From positions 1-23,439 of the forward strand of contig JACQUN010000102.1 in NCBI GenBank assembly GCA_016210285.1: DNA of 23,439 bases. The letters are read 5' to 3'. Below the pieces are notes generated by a model, which was not told the origin of the DNA, ran no database searches, and saw nothing but the letters and a program-made list of their open reading frames with translations. Shown one piece after another: positions 7,939 to 15,976 of this stretch (positions within the stretch are counted from its first letter, which is position 1; each line of letters starts with the position of its first letter). Source of the DNA: Chloroflexota bacterium (GTDB lineage Bacteria > Chloroflexota > Dehalococcoidia > UBA1127 > JACQUN01). Made by a program: the position numbers and the translations under genes.

Positions 7939-9969
7939 ATGGTGAATGTAGAGCAAGCCACAGTACCTCAGGAGTTGAAACAGGCCCTGGATGAAGCCAT
8001 CCGCAGGGCCCAGGGGTATCTGCTGCGCATCCAGTACCCCGAGGGGTACTGGTGGGGGGAGCTTGAGTCTAACCCCACCATGGAGGCGGAGTTCCTGTTG
8101 CTCTCCTATTTCCTGGACGCTGTGGACAAGGACCGCTGGCGCAAGCTGACCACCTACATCCTCGGCAAGCAGGGGGAGGACGGCTCCTGGGGGCAGTACT
8201 ACGGCGCGCCGGGTGACGTGAGCACCTCGGTGGAGTGCTACTTCGCCCTGAAGCTTGCAGGCGTCTCCCCCGATTCCCCTGCAATGAGCAAAGCCCGGGG
8301 CTTCATCCTGTCCAAGGGGGGCGTGCCTCGAGTGCGGGTCTTCACCAGGATCTGGCTGGCCCTCTTCGCTCAGTGGGACTGGCGGGGTGTTCCAGCTCTT
8401 CCACCGGAGATGATGTTCCTCCCCAACTGGTTCCCCCTCAATATCTACGACTTCTCTAGCTGGGCGCGGGCGACTATCGTGCCCATGCTCATCCTCCTGA
8501 CCCAGCGGCCCACAAAGGCAGTGCCCGATTGGGCATCCATTGACGAGCTCTACCCGGTCCCGCGCGACCAGGTGGACTACGCGCTCCCGCGCCGCGGGAG
8601 CCTGCTGGGTTGGAGCGGGCTCTTCCGGGTCGCTGACAGGCTCCTCCGGCTCTACGAGCGCTCGCCGTGGAAGCCGGGGCGGAGGCGTGCCCTGCGGAAG
8701 GCCGAGGCGTGGATTGTGGCCCACCAGGAGGCCGACGGCTCCTGGGGCGGCATCCAGCCTCCGTGGGTCTATTCCCTGTTGGCGCTGAAGGCCCTGGGCT
8801 ACCCTATGGACCACCCGGTGATGGAGCGAGGCTACAAGGGCTTTGATGGCTTCGCCATACATGAGGGGGATACCCTGCGGGTGCAGGCGTGCATCTCCCC
8901 CGTCTGGGACACCTGCCTGGCACTCATTGCCCTCCAGGACTCCGGGCTGCCGGCGGACCACCCCGCCATCCAGAAGGCGGCCCGCTGGCTGGTGAAGGAG
9001 CAGGTGCTGGTGGGGGGCGACTGGCAGGTAAAGAGTCCCAAGACCCTTCCTGGGGGCTGGGCCTTTGAGTTTGAGAACGACTGCTATCCTGACCTGGACG
9101 ATACGGCTGAGGTGGTCATCGCCCTGCACCGGGCCAGGCTGCCCGAGCCGGAGCAGACGGCGGCTCGGCAAGCCGTGGAGCGAGGGGTGCGGTGGCTCCT
9201 GGGCATGCAGAGCAAGAACGGCGGGTGGGCCTCCTTTGACAAGGACAACACCCGGCTGCTTGTGACCAGGATCCCCTTTGCCGATTTTGGTGAGACCATA
9301 GACCCTCCCAGCGCCGATGTAACGGCCCACGTGGTGGAGATGCTGGGGCGGCTTGGCTATCCCATCACGCACACAGCAGTGGCGCAGGCCATGAAGTACC
9401 TGCGGGACGAACAGGAGTATGATGGGTGCTGGTTCGGGCGATGGGGGGTCAACTACATCTATGGCACCGGGGCCGTGCTCCCGGCACTGGAGGCCATTGG
9501 AGACGACATGGGGCACACCCGTGTTCGGAAGGCCGTGGAATGGGTAGTAGTGCGCCAGAACCCCGACGGCGGCTGGGGCGAGTCCTGCGCCTCCTACGCT
9601 GACCCCTCGACACGAGGGCAGGGGCCCAGCACGCCGTCCCAGACAGCGTGGGCCCTGCTGGCCCTGGAGGCTGCCGGGGAGTGGGCACATCCGGCGGTCG
9701 AGCGGGGTGCCCGGTATCTCCTCCAAACCCAGCGTGGGGACGGCTCCTGGGACGAGCCCTCCTTCACGGGCACAGGCTTCCCCGGCTATGGCATTGGGCG
9801 GCGGCTGCGCCGAGCCCCGAAGCCCGGCGAACAGGGCTACCAGGGGGCTGACCTGCCCGCGGGGTTCATGATCAACTACCATCTTTACCGGGATTACTGG
9901 CCCCTCATGGCGCTAGGACGGCTCCAGCGCCACCTGGGGGGCCGGGCCCGGAAAAGCACTGACAACTAG
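7939..9969 (+). CDS. shc: Squalene-hopene cyclase
   Basis: It cyclises squalene to hopene/hopanol in the membrane. The 676-residue length is usual. The protonating DxDD motif is PDLDDTA with Asp385, Asp387 and Asp388. QW repeats are seen at KQGEDGSW (77-84), QEADGSW (263-269), QSKNGGW (424-430), QNPDGGW (540-546) and QRGDGSW (598-604). Other landmarks are MEAEFLLL, FLPNWFPLNIYDFSSWAR, PSADVTAHVVEMLG, RWGVNYIYGTG, and a C-terminal GTGFPGYG ... INYHLYRDYWPLMALGR segment with the aromatic residues that line the late cyclisation pocket. It lies 52 bases after hpnA across the hairpin described separately. All known key residues appear present, so an active enzyme is expected. Confidence 0.97.
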   Translation: MVNVEQATVPQELKQALDEAIRRAQGYLLRIQYPEGYWWGELESNPTMEAEFLLLSYFLDAVDKDRWRKLTTYILGKQGEDGSWGQYYGAPGDVSTSVECYFALKLAGVSPDSPAMSKARGFILSKGGVPRVRVFTRIWLALFAQWDWRGVPALPPEMMFLPNWFPLNIYDFSSWARATIVPMLILLTQRPTKAVPDWASIDELYPVPRDQVDYALPRRGSLLGWSGLFRVADRLLRLYERSPWKPGRRRALRKAEAWIVAHQEADGSWGGIQPPWVYSLLALKALGYPMDHPVMERGYKGFDGFAIHEGDTLRVQACISPVWDTCLALIALQDSGLPADHPAIQKAARWLVKEQVLVGGDWQVKSPKTLPGGWAFEFENDCYPDLDDTAEVVIALHRARLPEPEQTAARQAVERGVRWLLGMQSKNGGWASFDKDNTRLLVTRIPFADFGETIDPPSADVTAHVVEMLGRLGYPITHTAVAQAMKYLRDEQEYDGCWFGRWGVNYIYGTGAVLPALEAIGDDMGHTRVRKAVEWVVVRQNPDGGWGESCASYADPSTRGQGPSTPSQTAWALLALEAAGEWAHPAVERGARYLLQTQRGDGSWDEPSFTGTGFPGYGIGRRLRRAPKPGEQGYQGADLPAGFMINYHLYRDYWPLMALGRLQRHLGGRARKSTDN

Positions 9970-10045
9970 CCCGGGCTGCGGCAGGCCCAGGCCCCAGCAC
10001 ACGGCGCCTCGCCCGATACAAGGCTGGGGGTGGAAAAGGAGAGCG

Positions 10046-10546
10046 ATGAACAGTAAACTGATGAAGGGCCTCAAGACACTCACGCAGGGAGAGGCTGGAC
10101 AGATGAAGGTGCGCGCCTTCACCCTTGAGCTCACCAGCACGCGAGCGCCGGAGTTCATCGATATCACCGACCAGGTCTGCGAGTTGGCCCGGGAAGCGGG
10201 GGTAGAGCAAGGATTTGTTGTCGTTTTTTCCCGCCACACGACTGCTGCCATCAAGATCAATGAGAACGAGCCGCTCCTGCTCCAGGACATGGAGCGCTTC
10301 CTGGAGCGCATCGCCGCCAGGAACGGGTACTACCAGCACAACGACTTCTCCATCCGCACGGTGAACATGACGGAGGACGAGTGCCCCAACGGGCACGCCC
10401 ACTGCCAGCACCTGGTCCTGGGGGCCAGCGAGACCATCCCCATTGTGCACGGAGAGGTGCAGCTTGGGCGGTGGCAGCGCCTCTTTCTGGTGGAGCTGGA
10501 CCGGCCCAGGGCCCGAGAGGTCCTGGTCCAGGTGCTGGGCCTCTAG
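10046..10546 (+). CDS. YjbQ/UPF0047 family protein
   Basis: The 166-residue protein matches the YjbQ family: SRHTTAAIKINENEP (62-76), MERFLERIA, CPNGHAHCQHLVLGAS (113-128) and WQRLFLVELDRPR (143-155). The conserved His residues (H64, H117, H119, H122) are present and form a probable metal/phosphate site. Some members have weak thiamine-phosphate synthase activity, but the real role is unsettled. It is about 20-30 residues longer at the N-terminus than usual; AAGGAGA supports ATG 10046, while ATG 10103 would give the usual length. It sits between the cyclase and hpnC in the operon, a context with no obvious functional explanation. Confidence 0.88.
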   Translation: MNSKLMKGLKTLTQGEAGQMKVRAFTLELTSTRAPEFIDITDQVCELAREAGVEQGFVVVFSRHTTAAIKINENEPLLLQDMERFLERIAARNGYYQHNDFSIRTVNMTEDECPNGHAHCQHLVLGASETIPIVHGEVQLGRWQRLFLVELDRPRAREVLVQVLGL

Positions 10547-10559
10547 GCTCTGCTGGTGT

Positions 10560-10592
10560 TTCCAGGCCACGGCCTTCCCACATTGCCTGGAA
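10560..10592 (+). promoter_or_regulatory. Hairpin in front of hpnC
   Basis: TTCCAGGC (10560-10567) and GCCTGGAA (10585-10592) form a perfect 8-bp inverted repeat with a 17-nt loop, between the yjbQ-like stop and the hpnC Shine-Dalgarno. No T-tract follows; it may stabilise or modulate the transcript. Confidence 0.4.
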
Positions 10593-10606
10593 GGGTCAGG
10601 GAGACG

Positions 10607-11491
10607 ATGGAGCTGCTAGCGGGGGCACACCAGCCATACACCCTGGAGGAGGCGTATGCCCAGTGCATTCACCTGGCAAGGACGCACTATGAGAACTTCA
10701 CCGTCGGCTCCTGGCTCCTGCCGCGGGGGAAGCTCCGCCACGTCGCGGCTATCTACGCCTTCTGCCGCACCGTGGACGACCTGGGCGATGAGGCGGCGGG
10801 AGACCGCCTGCAACTCCTGAACCTCTGGGAAGAGGATCTGCGCCGCTGCTATACAGGGACACCCCATCACCCCTATCTGCTGAGTCTCCAAGACACCATC
10901 AACACCTTCGACATCCCCATAACCCCTTTCTCGAAACTGGTCCAGGCCAACCGCATGGACCAGACCATCAAGCGGCATCCCACCTATGAGGACCTGCTTT
11001 TCTACTGCGAGCACTCGGCCAACCCCGTAGGTCGCCTCTTCCTCCACCTCTTCGACTATCGAGATGTGGAGCGCCAGCGATTGGCTGACGCCACGTGCAC
11101 CGCGCTCCAGCTCACCAACTTCTGGCAGGACGTGCAGCGGGACTCTGCGGTGGGGCGCATCTACATCCCCCTGGAGGACATGGACCGCTTCGGCTTCACC
11201 GAGGCGGAGTTGCTCCAGGGCACCGCCAACGATGGATTCCGCCGCGTCATGGCCTTCGAGGTGGAGCGCACCCGCGGCCTATTCCGGGAAGGGCTGAAGC
11301 TGGTGGACCTGGTGGATGGTATTGTCAAAGTGGATATCAAGCTGTTCACCCTCGGCGGGATAGCGGTGCTGGATGCCATCCAGCGCCAGGGCTACGACGT
11401 GCTGAGGCGTCGCCCGGCCCTATCTCGTGGTCGGAAGGTCTGGCTTTTCCTGAAAACCTTTGGGGCAATGAGGCTGATGGGCAGGGTCTAG
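10607..11491 (+). CDS. hpnC: HpnC, squalene-synthase-like enzyme (hydroxysqualene synthase)
   Basis: In the three-step bacterial route HpnC converts presqualene diphosphate to hydroxysqualene. The 294-residue protein has HYENFTVGSWLLPR (28-40), the first Asp motif in YAFCRTVDDLGDEA (50-63), SANPVGRLFLHLF (137-149), typical of HpnC rather than HpnD, and the second motif QLTNFWQDVQRD (168-179). ATG 10607 is preceded by AGGG at 5 nt; an in-frame GTG at 10556 would add 17 unconserved residues. It is separated from hpnD by a nitrilase gene, whereas hpnC and hpnD are usually adjacent. The TAG stop merges into the GGAGG of that next gene. Confidence 0.94.
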   Translation: MELLAGAHQPYTLEEAYAQCIHLARTHYENFTVGSWLLPRGKLRHVAAIYAFCRTVDDLGDEAAGDRLQLLNLWEEDLRRCYTGTPHHPYLLSLQDTINTFDIPITPFSKLVQANRMDQTIKRHPTYEDLLFYCEHSANPVGRLFLHLFDYRDVERQRLADATCTALQLTNFWQDVQRDSAVGRIYIPLEDMDRFGFTEAELLQGTANDGFRRVMAFEVERTRGLFREGLKLVDLVDGIVKVDIKLFTLGGIAVLDAIQRQGYDVLRRRPALSRGRKVWLFLKTFGAMRLMGRV

Positions 11492-11501
11492 GAGGCGGGC
11501 A

Positions 11502-12524
11502 TTGGTGGAGGTGCAGGAGACCTTCAAGGCAGCGGCGGTGCAGGCCGCCCCCGTGTTTCTTGACCGGGAGGCGACCCTCGAGAAGGCGTGCCGCCTGGTG
11601 GAGGAGGCTGCTTCCCGCGGCGCTTCCCTCGTCGTGTTCCCGGAGACCTGGGTGCCTGGCTACCCGGTGTGGGCCAGCCGTGTCCCCGCCTGGCGGGTGT
11701 GGAAGCCCGGCCAGCGGGCCTTCGCCCGCCTTTTCCGCAATGCCGTTGAGGTCCCGGGCCCCGCAACGGACGCCCTGGGGGCCGCTGCACGGCGCACAGG
11801 GGTCTATCTGGTCATCGGGGTCAACGAGCGGGAGGCGGAGTTTGGCCGGGGGACCCTGTACAACACTATCCTGTTCTTCGGAAGGGATGGTCGCCTTCTG
11901 GGCCGGCACCGAAAGCTCATGCCCACCTTCCATGAGCGCACCGTGTGGGGCCTCGGTGACGCCAGCGGCCTGGCCCCCCACGCCACGCAGGTGGGACGCC
12001 TGGGCGGGCTCATCTGCTGGGAGCACTGGATGCCCCTGGCCCGCTACGCCCTCTACACCCAGGGGGAGCAGGTCCACGCTGCCCTCTGGCCTTCCAGCTA
12101 TGGACTGGACTCGGTAGAAGGGGAGATGGTGCAGACAGCGAGCCGCCACTACGCACACGAGGGGCGGACCTTTGTTGTGGCCGCCTGTGGGTATCTGACG
12201 CGGGACATGCTGCCCAGGGACTTCGACCTTGGGGATGAGGCGGCTCGCTGGCCCCAGGTGCTTCTGACCGGGGGGAGTGCGATCATCGCCCCGGACGGAC
12301 GCTACCTGGCAGGGCCCTTCTTTGAGGGGGAGGGTATCCTCTACGCCGACATCAATCTAGAGGAGATCCCCCAGCTCAAGCAGAGCCTTGATGTCGCCGG
12401 CCACTACGCCCGCCCTGACATCTTTCAGGTCACGGTGAACCGGTCCCGGCAGGCCCCAGCCCGCATCGTTGGCGCTCCGGAGCCTGCCCTGCGGCCCGAA
12501 GAGGAGATCCTGGACGAGCTGTAG
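11502..12524 (+). CDS. Nitrilase family carbon-nitrogen hydrolase
   Basis: The 340-residue protein carries the full Glu-Lys-Cys triad: VVFPETWVPGYP (Glu48), RHRKLMPTFHER (Lys138, plus the second Glu145) and GGLICWEHWMPL (Cys172). The CWEHWMPLAR and ALWPSS segments are characteristic of true nitrilases and cyanide hydratases/dihydratases rather than amidases or omega-amidases, so a nitrile-to-acid (or amide) reaction is the best guess; the substrate is unknown. Start: TTG 11502 has GGAGG at 6 nt and GTG 11505 at 9 nt; either is possible. It lies inside the squalene genes, 10 bases after hpnC, with an RBS overlapping the hpnC stop, so it is surely co-transcribed. Confidence 0.9.
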   Translation: MVEVQETFKAAAVQAAPVFLDREATLEKACRLVEEAASRGASLVVFPETWVPGYPVWASRVPAWRVWKPGQRAFARLFRNAVEVPGPATDALGAAARRTGVYLVIGVNEREAEFGRGTLYNTILFFGRDGRLLGRHRKLMPTFHERTVWGLGDASGLAPHATQVGRLGGLICWEHWMPLARYALYTQGEQVHAALWPSSYGLDSVEGEMVQTASRHYAHEGRTFVVAACGYLTRDMLPRDFDLGDEAARWPQVLLTGGSAIIAPDGRYLAGPFFEGEGILYADINLEEIPQLKQSLDVAGHYARPDIFQVTVNRSRQAPARIVGAPEPALRPEEEILDEL

Positions 12525-12544
12525 ACAATGCCCGTCGGTGCCGG

Positions 12545-12603
12545 CCCACCCCCCGCCGGAGGAGGGCGAGGGGTTCACCCCTTCGGCGTACCCGCGGGGT
12601 GGG
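12545..12603 (+). promoter_or_regulatory. Nested GC-rich hairpin upstream of hpnD
   Basis: Three nested stems can form: CCCACCCC (12545-12552) with GGGGTGGG (12596-12603), CGCCG (12554-12558) with CGGCG (12584-12588), and AGGGG with CCCCT (12569-12573 / 12578-12582) around TTCA. It fills the nitrilase-hpnD gap and has counterparts before two later genes. Confidence 0.5.
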
Positions 12604-12637
12604 GAGTGGGCACGCACTGGCCCGTGGAAGGTGAGGC

Positions 12638-13522
12638 ATGAGCAGCGCGGCCCTTGCAGCAGCCTACCAGCACTGCCAGCAGGTGACGAGGGCACAGGCA
12701 CACAACTTCTACTACGCCTTCATCACCCTGCCCCGGCACCAGCGCCAGGCCATGTACGCCGCCTATGCCCTCTGCCGCCTGTGCGATGACATCGCCGACG
12801 AGCCTCTGCCCCTGGAGGAGAAGGTGCTGCGGCTGGGACGGGTGCACTTGGCCGTGGAGCAGACCTACGCTGGCCACCCCCAGGGTCCTGTCTTCACGGC
12901 GCTGGCCGATGCAGCCCTGGCGTTCCACATCCCGCAGCAATGCTTCCAGGAGCTGGTCCAGGGCGTGGAGATGGACCTGACCCAGTCCCGCTACCAGACC
13001 TTTCAGGACCTTCGCACCTATTGCTACCGGGTTGCGTCAACGGTGGGCCTCATTTGCGTGCACGTCTTCGGCTATCGCCAGCCGGCAGCCCTGGAGTACG
13101 CCGTGGACCTGGGGCTGGCGATGCAGCTCACCAACATCCTGCGAGACATCCAGGAGGACGCCGCACGGGGGCGCATCTACCTCCCTCAGGAGGAGATGGA
13201 GCGCTTCGGCTACCAGGAGCAGGAGCTGCTGGCGGGGGTGGCCAACACCCCCTTCGAGAAGCTGATGCGTTTCCAGGTCCAGCGGGCCAGGAGCTACTTC
13301 GAGAGCGGCAAGCGCCTCATCCCCCTTCTTCCGCTGCGCTCTCGTGCCTGCCCCGCAGTGCTGGGGGGCATGTATAGCCGGATTCTCGATCGCATCGAGG
13401 CCAGGGGGTACAACGTATTCAATGGGAGGGTCAGCCTAACAGCCCGTGAAAAACTCCTGCTCATGCTGCGGCTATGGTCTCAGAGCCTCGTCCCGGTAGC
13501 GCGCCTCAACACTGCGTGGTGA
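12638..13522 (+). CDS. hpnD: HpnD, presqualene diphosphate synthase
   Basis: HpnD joins two farnesyl diphosphates into presqualene diphosphate. The 294-residue protein has NFYYAFITLP (23-32), the first Asp motif ALCRLCDDIADE (44-55), EMDLTQSRYQTF (111-122), CYRVASTVGLIC (129-140, the HpnD-type segment), the second motif LTNILRDIQEDAARGRIYLP (164-183), and a C-terminal YSRILDRIEARGYNVF. AAGGTGAGG precedes ATG 12638. Its last 49 bases overlap hpnE in another frame, so the two products are probably made in a coupled manner. Product assignments follow the published HpnC/D/E scheme; the sequence alone shows only the family and subtype. Confidence 0.94.
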   Translation: MSSAALAAAYQHCQQVTRAQAHNFYYAFITLPRHQRQAMYAAYALCRLCDDIADEPLPLEEKVLRLGRVHLAVEQTYAGHPQGPVFTALADAALAFHIPQQCFQELVQGVEMDLTQSRYQTFQDLRTYCYRVASTVGLICVHVFGYRQPAALEYAVDLGLAMQLTNILRDIQEDAARGRIYLPQEEMERFGYQEQELLAGVANTPFEKLMRFQVQRARSYFESGKRLIPLLPLRSRACPAVLGGMYSRILDRIEARGYNVFNGRVSLTAREKLLLMLRLWSQSLVPVARLNTAW

Positions 13523-14853
13523 TAGGCGGGGGCCTGGCGGGCCTGGCAGCCGCCTGCTCCCTCCTGGACAGCGGATACCGTGTCACCCTCATCGAGAAGC
13601 GGCCGTTCCTGGGGGGTCGCGCCTACTCCTTCGTGGATGCGGAAACGGGCCAGGAGGTGGACAACGGGCAGCACGTCTTCCTGGGCTGCTGCACCGCCTA
13701 CATCGCCTTCCTACGTCGGCTTGGGGTGCTGGAGAGGACCGTCCTGCAACGGCGCCTTCGAGTCCCGGTCCTGAGCCCGCAAGGGAAGAGGGGAGCGCTC
13801 ACGGCCGCGCCGATCCTCCCCGCGCCTTTCCACCTGCTGCCTCCCTTCCTCGTGTACCCGCACCTGAGTCTCGCGGAGAAACTCCTTGCCGCACGAGCCT
13901 TGCTCCGCATCTGGTTGACGGACCGGGGACGCCATCGGGAGGCGCTGGAGTCCATGACCTTCCTGGAATGGCTGAAGAGCCAGCGCCAGGGCCCGAGGGC
14001 CATCGCCCACTTCTGGAACCTCATCATCCTGCCCACCCTGAACGACAGGGTGGATGCCGTCAGCGCCTTCATGGCGTTCATGGTCTTTCAGGATGGCCTC
14101 CTGCGGGGGCGTAACAGTGGCGCCATCGGCTATGCGCGGGTGGGGCTGACCAGCCTGGTCAGCGACGCCGCCGCAGCCTCCATCAAGCGTGGCGGGGGAA
14201 GCCTGCTCCTGGACAGGGGAGTGGTGCGCCTCCAGGAGGAGAATGGACGGGTCGCCGGGGCTCAGCTCGCCGGGGGTGAGCTGGTGCGAGGCGACCTCTT
14301 CGTCAGTGCGGTCCCCTGGGACACCCTCCCCAAGCTGCTGCCCCCGACGTGGGCTGATCATCCCTTCTTCGCTCAGGCAGGGACCCTTTCCGCCTCGCCT
14401 ATCGTGGGGATCCACGTCTGGTACGACCGCCCGGTGATGGACCTGGAGCTTGCGGCCTTCGTGGACAGCCCCGTGCAGTGGGTCTTCAACAAGAGCCGTA
14501 TCCTGGGGCTCCACGAGACGGGGCAGTACCTCTGCGTCTCCCTCAGCGGTGCGCGGGAGCATGCCTCCGCATCCAAAGAGGAGCTGCGGCAGCTCTTCAT
14601 CCCGGAGCTGGCCCGCCTGTTCCCGAAAGCCAGGGATGCCAGGGTGGAGCGATTCATTGTGGTCAAGCAACTGGCCGCCACCTTCCGCTCCCTCCCGGGC
14701 GTGGAAGCCCACCGGCCGACCCAGGCAACGCCCATCCCCAACCTGTTCCTCGCGGGGGAGTGGACTCGGACAGACTGGCCCTCCACCATGGAATCCGCTG
14801 TGCGTAGCGGGCTGCTGGCAGCCCAGGCCGTCACCAGGAGCGCAACGCCATGA
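13474..14853 (+). CDS. hpnE: HpnE, hydroxysqualene dehydroxylase
   Basis: HpnE is an FAD-dependent amine-oxidase-fold enzyme that reduces hydroxysqualene to squalene. The 459-residue protein has the dinucleotide motif VVIGGGLAGLAAACSL (15-30) with Glu41 ending strand 2, then PFLGGRAYSF, EVDNGQHVFLG, FWNLIILPTLND, and the C-terminal FAD motif NLFLAGEWTRTDWPSTMESA (about 424-443). The ATG at 13474 lies 49 bases inside hpnD and has no strong Shine-Dalgarno, which suits coupled translation; GTG 13516 or 13519 would start directly at the FAD motif and is an alternative. With HpnC and HpnD it completes the route to squalene. Confidence 0.94.
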   Translation: MVSEPRPGSAPQHCVVIGGGLAGLAAACSLLDSGYRVTLIEKRPFLGGRAYSFVDAETGQEVDNGQHVFLGCCTAYIAFLRRLGVLERTVLQRRLRVPVLSPQGKRGALTAAPILPAPFHLLPPFLVYPHLSLAEKLLAARALLRIWLTDRGRHREALESMTFLEWLKSQRQGPRAIAHFWNLIILPTLNDRVDAVSAFMAFMVFQDGLLRGRNSGAIGYARVGLTSLVSDAAAASIKRGGGSLLLDRGVVRLQEENGRVAGAQLAGGELVRGDLFVSAVPWDTLPKLLPPTWADHPFFAQAGTLSASPIVGIHVWYDRPVMDLELAAFVDSPVQWVFNKSRILGLHETGQYLCVSLSGAREHASASKEELRQLFIPELARLFPKARDARVERFIVVKQLAATFRSLPGVEAHRPTQATPIPNLFLAGEWTRTDWPSTMESAVRSGLLAAQAVTRSATP

Positions 14854-14887
14854 ACTGCTTGACCCCCTTCCGTCATCCAGGGTACGG

Positions 14888-14962
14888 CGAGGGGCTCGCC
14901 CCTCGCGCTCCCCGCTTGGGGTGTCCGAGGGGGTGCACCCCCTCAGCGTTCTCCTGGAGGGG
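14888..14962 (+). promoter_or_regulatory. Three tandem GC-rich hairpins upstream of the dehydrogenase-like gene
   Basis: CGAGGGG/CCCCTCG (14888-14894 / 14899-14905, CTCG loop), CCCC/GGGG (14910-14913 / 14918-14921) and GAGGGGG/CCCCCTC (14927-14933 / 14938-14944, TGCA loop) lie in series. CTCCTGGAGG follows, in which CTCC could pair with the GGAG of the Shine-Dalgarno. No T-tract, so not an obvious terminator. Confidence 0.55.
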
Positions 14963-14968
14963 TGGGGA

Positions 14969-15976
14969 ATGAAGTGTGTCCTGGTGCTGGCCCCCCTGAC
15001 TTCCGCTGCTCTGGGGACGCTGCGCCAGCGGCTTCGCGTTGCCTATGAGCCGTGGACGGAGACCCGACGCCTGTGGGACCCGGCCGAGCTCGCCCAGCGC
15101 CTGGCGCAGGAAGAGATTGGCGCCGTCATCATCGAGGCGGACTTCCTCTTTGGCGAGGTCTTTGAAGGAGGCAGCCCCCTTCGCTTCGTAGGCCTGTGCC
15201 GCAATGCCACCAACCAGGTGGACCTCGAGGCAGCCACCCGCCGGGGGGTGGTGGTGGTGAACACACCGGGCCGCAACGCCCCAGCCGTGGCCGAGCTCAC
15301 CATCGGCCTGTTGCTGGCCCTGGCACGGCGTCTCCCACAGGTGCATGCCTACGTGCAGCAAGGGCGGTGGCAGAACCCGGTGGAGCCGTATCTCACGCTT
15401 CAGGGTGTAGAGCTGGCTGGCAAGACCCTGGGGCTGGTGGGGCTGGGGGCCATTGGCCGGCAGGTGGCGCGCCGGGCACGGGCCCTGGGGATGCATGTCC
15501 TGGCCGCTGATCCCCACACCTCGCCCCTGCGGGGCGTCACCCTCACCGACCTGGACACCCTCCTGCGGCAGAGCGACTTCATAAGCCTCCATGCAGCCGA
15601 TACGCAGGAGACCCGTGGGATGCTAGGGGCGGCCCAGCTCGCCCTCATGAAGCCCACGTCTTTCCTGGTGAACACGGCCAGCGCCTCCCTGGTGGACTCG
15701 GCGGCCCTTGTCGCAGCCCTCCGAGCGGGGCGCCTGGCCGGGGCGGCCCTGGACGTCTTCGAGGCCGCGCCCCTGCCCCTGGGCAGCCCGCTCTTGGGAA
15801 TGGACAACGTGCTGCTCACCCCCCACATGGGAGGGGCCACCGATGGCACCGTGGAGCGCTACTCCCGTATGGTGGCAGAGGACCTGCTGCGCTTCCTGGA
15901 CGGGAAGCGCCCCCGACACATAGCGAATCCCGAAGTCTGGAGGGTCCGTGCCCCCACGATGCTTCCTGGGGCTTGA
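14969..15976 (+). CDS. D-2-hydroxyacid dehydrogenase-like protein with altered active site
   Basis: The 335-residue protein has the phosphoglycerate dehydrogenase-like fold: VDLEAATRRGVVVVNTPGRNA (about 84-104), AELTIGLLLALARR, the NAD motif LVGLGAIG (156-163) and the HxGG-type His286 in LLTPHMGGAT. Two catalytic positions are unusual: the NTARG segment reads NTASAS (Arg to Ser, residue 238), and the DVFExEP segment reads DVFEAAP (Glu to Ala, residue 267). Only the His of the Arg-Glu-His set remains, so ordinary hydroxyacid oxidation is uncertain. The longer open frame starting at 14450 lies in hpnE; ATG 14969 has GGAGGGG upstream and fits the family. It overlaps the kinase gene by 29 bases. 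Confidence 0.88.
   Translation: MKCVLVLAPLTSAALGTLRQRLRVAYEPWTETRRLWDPAELAQRLAQEEIGAVIIEADFLFGEVFEGGSPLRFVGLCRNATNQVDLEAATRRGVVVVNTPGRNAPAVAELTIGLLLALARRLPQVHAYVQQGRWQNPVEPYLTLQGVELAGKTLGLVGLGAIGRQVARRARALGMHVLAADPHTSPLRGVTLTDLDTLLRQSDFISLHAADTQETRGMLGAAQLALMKPTSFLVNTASASLVDSAALVAALRAGRLAGAALDVFEAAPLPLGSPLLGMDNVLLTPHMGGATDGTVERYSRMVAEDLLRFLDGKRPRHIANPEVWRVRAPTMLPGA

Noticed and set aside
7750..9882. 710-residue minus-strand open frame opposite the cyclase gene
   Set aside because: Antisense to a fully conserved squalene-hopene cyclase; its composition follows third-codon GC bias and no domain is recognisable.
14450..14968. Extended N-terminus of the dehydrogenase-like protein
   Set aside because: This part overlaps hpnE out of frame and is low-complexity Ser/Pro/Arg; ATG 14969 has a good Shine-Dalgarno and matches the family start.
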